The notes below the pieces were generated by a model, which saw only the letters and a list, made by a program, of their open reading frames with translations, did not search any database and was not told the DNA's origin. From the NCBI GenBank assembly GCA_019243975.1, contig JAFATL010000341.1, positions 1 to 6,614 of the forward strand: a stretch of DNA of 6,614 nt. Reading direction: 5' to 3'. Shown here in pieces: positions 5,193-6,614 of this stretch (positions are counted from its first letter, which is position 1; every line of letters begins with the position of its first letter). The position numbers were made by a program, and so were the translations under genes. This DNA is from Actinomycetota bacterium (GTDB taxonomy: Bacteria; Actinomycetota; Acidimicrobiia; Acidimicrobiales; JAFATL01).

Positions 5193-6039
5193 CGCCGTCG
5201 GACTCGTGTGCCACGGCCTGCGGGCCGAGGCCCTCGACCTCGCCTGCGCGGCGGGCGCCTGGCTCACCGAACGCGGCCACCAACCTCGCGTGCTGAAAGA
5301 CGATGCGCGGGCGGCCGGCCTCGAGCCGTGGGTGCACCCGGCCGACGACTTCGCCCGTGGGCTCGACCTGGCCGTGAGCCTGGGCGGCGACGGCACCATG
5401 CTGCGCACGGTCGACCTGGTGTGCGACGCCGACGTGCCGGTGCTCGGCGTCAACGTAGGGCATCTGGGCTACCTCACCGAGGTCGAGCCGGCGGAGCTGT
5501 TCGACGCGCTGGAACGCTTCTTCGCGGGTGACTACGCGGTCGAAGCGCGCATGACCCTCGAGGTCGGCGTCGACGTCGGCGGTACGTCGTCGACGTACAC
5601 GGCGTTGAACGAAGCAGTGGTGGGCGTGTCGTCGCCCGGTCACACCGTGCGGCTGGCGATGTCGCTCAACAACCAGGCGTTCACGTCGTACGCAGCCGAC
5701 GGCGTGATCGTGGCCACGCCGACGGGGTCGACCGCCTACAACCTGTCGGCGCGCGGCCCGATCGTGTCGCCCCGTCACCGGGCAATCGTGATCACGCCGG
5801 TGTCGGCGCACATGCTGTTCGACCGGGCCCTGGTGCTCGACGCCGACGAGGTGCTGCGCCTCGAGGTGATCGGCGATCGGTCGGCCGCCCTGGTCGTCGA
5901 CGGTCGTCCTATCGCCAACCTCGACCCCGGTGACGTGTTGCGGTGCTGCGCCGGCAGCCACGACGCGCTCCTCGTGACGTTCGGGCAGCGCGACTTCCAC
6001 CGCATCCTCAAGGCCAAGTTCGGCCTCACCGACCGCTGA
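5188..6039 (+). CDS. nadK: NAD kinase (ATP- or polyphosphate-dependent)
   Basis: NadK phosphorylates NAD to NADP in the cytosol, the only route to NADP. The 283-residue protein has the usual length and all key motifs: GGDGT at 66-70, with catalytic D68 and the diphosphate-binding loop; LGVNVGHLGYLTEV (86-99); the NE pair at 141-142 (ALNEAVV); and the substrate loop YAADGVIVATPTGSTAYNLSARGP (168-191), followed by SAHMLFDRALVL (206-217). VDGR (237-240) is also typical. The usual SAGGP is SARGP here, a substitution next to the NAD pocket that may be lineage-specific. The start at ATG 5188 gives MAAVGLVCHG, which fits the first beta strand of the family. GGAG at 5176-5179 with an 8-nt spacer is a reasonable ribosome binding site, and the ATG overlaps the mini-ORF stop. 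The gene ends in a TGATG overlap with recN, so it is cotranscribed and coupled. Confidence 0.96.
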   Translation: MAAVGLVCHGLRAEALDLACAAGAWLTERGHQPRVLKDDARAAGLEPWVHPADDFARGLDLAVSLGGDGTMLRTVDLVCDADVPVLGVNVGHLGYLTEVEPAELFDALERFFAGDYAVEARMTLEVGVDVGGTSSTYTALNEAVVGVSSPGHTVRLAMSLNNQAFTSYAADGVIVATPTGSTAYNLSARGPIVSPRHRAIVITPVSAHMLFDRALVLDADEVLRLEVIGDRSAALVVDGRPIANLDPGDVLRCCAGSHDALLVTFGQRDFHRILKAKFGLTDR

Positions 6040-6614
6040 TGCTGCTCGAGCTCGCGGTACGCGACCTCGGCGTCATCGCCGACCTCCGGCTCACGTTCGG
6101 ACCCGGCATGACCGCCCTCACGGGCGAGACGGGCGCGGGCAAGACGCTCGTCGTCGAGGCCCTCGAGCTGGCCGTCGGCGGCCGCGCCGACCCCGTGCTG
6201 GTGCGCCCGGGCGCCGACGAGGCGTGGGTCGAAGCCCGCTTCGAGCTCGACGGTGACGAGATCGTGCTCGCCCGCGCCATCCCGGCCGCGGGCCGATCGC
6301 GCGGCTACATCGACGGCCGCATGGCGCCGGCCACCGCTCTGGCCGAGGCGGGCGCCCGGTTGCTCGACCTGCACGGGCAGCACGCCCACCAGTCACTGCT
6401 GGCGCCGGGGCCGCAGCGCTCGTCGCTCGACCGCTACGCGAGCATCGACCGAACGCCCCTTCGCGATGCGCGCGGTGCGCTGGCGAGCATCGACGCTGCG
6501 TTGGCCGAGCTGGGTGGCGACGAGCGGGCCCGGGCGCGTGAGCTCGACCTCGTGCGCTTCCAGGTGAACGAGCTCGATGGTGCCGCCATCACCGGGCCCG
6601 ACGAGGACGAGAGC
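6039..6614 (+). CDS. recN: DNA repair protein RecN, C-terminal part cut by window edge
   Basis: RecN is an SMC-like ATPase that acts early in recombinational repair of double-strand breaks. The first 192 residues are present, about one third of the usual length near 550-590. Seen are the start MLLELAVRDLGVIADL (1-16), Walker A GETGAGKT (29-36), and the RecN-specific LLDLHGQHAHQSLL (108-121), which supplies the Q-loop region. After this the Ala/Arg/Glu-rich stretch from about 143 marks the start of the coiled-coil arm. Walker B and the second half of the head would lie beyond the window. The ATG at 6039 overlaps the nadK stop as TGATG with no clear ribosome binding site, indicating translational coupling. 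The tlyA-nadK-recN order is conserved across actinobacteria and supports the call. Confidence 0.95.
   Translation, partial: MLLELAVRDLGVIADLRLTFGPGMTALTGETGAGKTLVVEALELAVGGRADPVLVRPGADEAWVEARFELDGDEIVLARAIPAAGRSRGYIDGRMAPATALAEAGARLLDLHGQHAHQSLLAPGPQRSSLDRYASIDRTPLRDARGALASIDAALAELGGDERARARELDLVRFQVNELDGAAITGPDEDES

Noticed and set aside
4008..5453. 481-codon open frame opposite the phasin-tlyA-nadK genes
   Set aside because: It crosses three well-supported genes, is low in complexity and has no domain signal; long antisense frames are expected at this GC content.
1..6614. Mobile element, CRISPR array, tRNA, rRNA or riboswitch
   Set aside because: No transposase or integrase motif, no regularly spaced repeats, no tRNA-like cloverleaf and no intergenic space large enough for a riboswitch was seen. 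All but about 120 bases are coding.

Overview
The window is very GC-rich (about 70% by eye), with short intergenic gaps and GC-ending codons throughout. The core order HAD-IIA phosphatase, small coiled-coil protein, tlyA, nadK, recN matches the actinobacterial tlyA-nadK-recN neighbourhood (in Mycobacterium tuberculosis roughly Rv1692 to Rv1696, from memory). Together with the apparently leaderless gene starts, this points to a high-GC actinobacterium. A deep branch such as Acidimicrobiia is my best guess, but it is an inference. No mobile element, CRISPR array, tRNA or rRNA is visible.

Layout. 1-844 (minus): a DUF1015 protein whose C-terminus runs off the left edge. 864-1607 (plus): a HAD-IIA sugar/glycerol-phosphate-type phosphatase, divergent from it across only 19 bases. 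1615-2403 (minus): a rhomboid intramembrane serine protease, convergent with the phosphatase (7 bases apart). 2430-3920 (plus): a DUF885 metallopeptidase-like protein, divergent from the rhomboid across 26 bases. 3982-6614 (plus): a tight operon of a phasin-like coiled-coil protein with a Lys/Ala-rich tail, the TlyA rRNA 2'-O-methyltransferase, NAD kinase, and RecN, which is cut by the right edge. Within the operon each stop overlaps the next start (CTGA, then TGATG junctions).

How the genes fit together. The operon joins ribosome modification (TlyA), NADP supply (NadK) and DNA double-strand-break repair (RecN), a conserved linkage with no obvious single pathway. The rhomboid and DUF885 genes look like a later divergent pair inserted between the phosphatase and the operon.

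No wholly new system is evident. The most noteworthy local signals are: (1) tlyA appears to start at a CTG codon that overlaps the upstream stop as CTGA, because the S4 domain begins before the first ATG; (2) a 26-bp tandem duplication at the tlyA/nadK junction copies the tlyA C-terminal codons, stop and start, leaving an 8-codon mini-ORF between the two genes; (3) a TAGNNT -10-like box lies 6-9 nt before four start codons that have no Shine-Dalgarno, with two of the boxes overlapping head to head on a GCTAGC palindrome.
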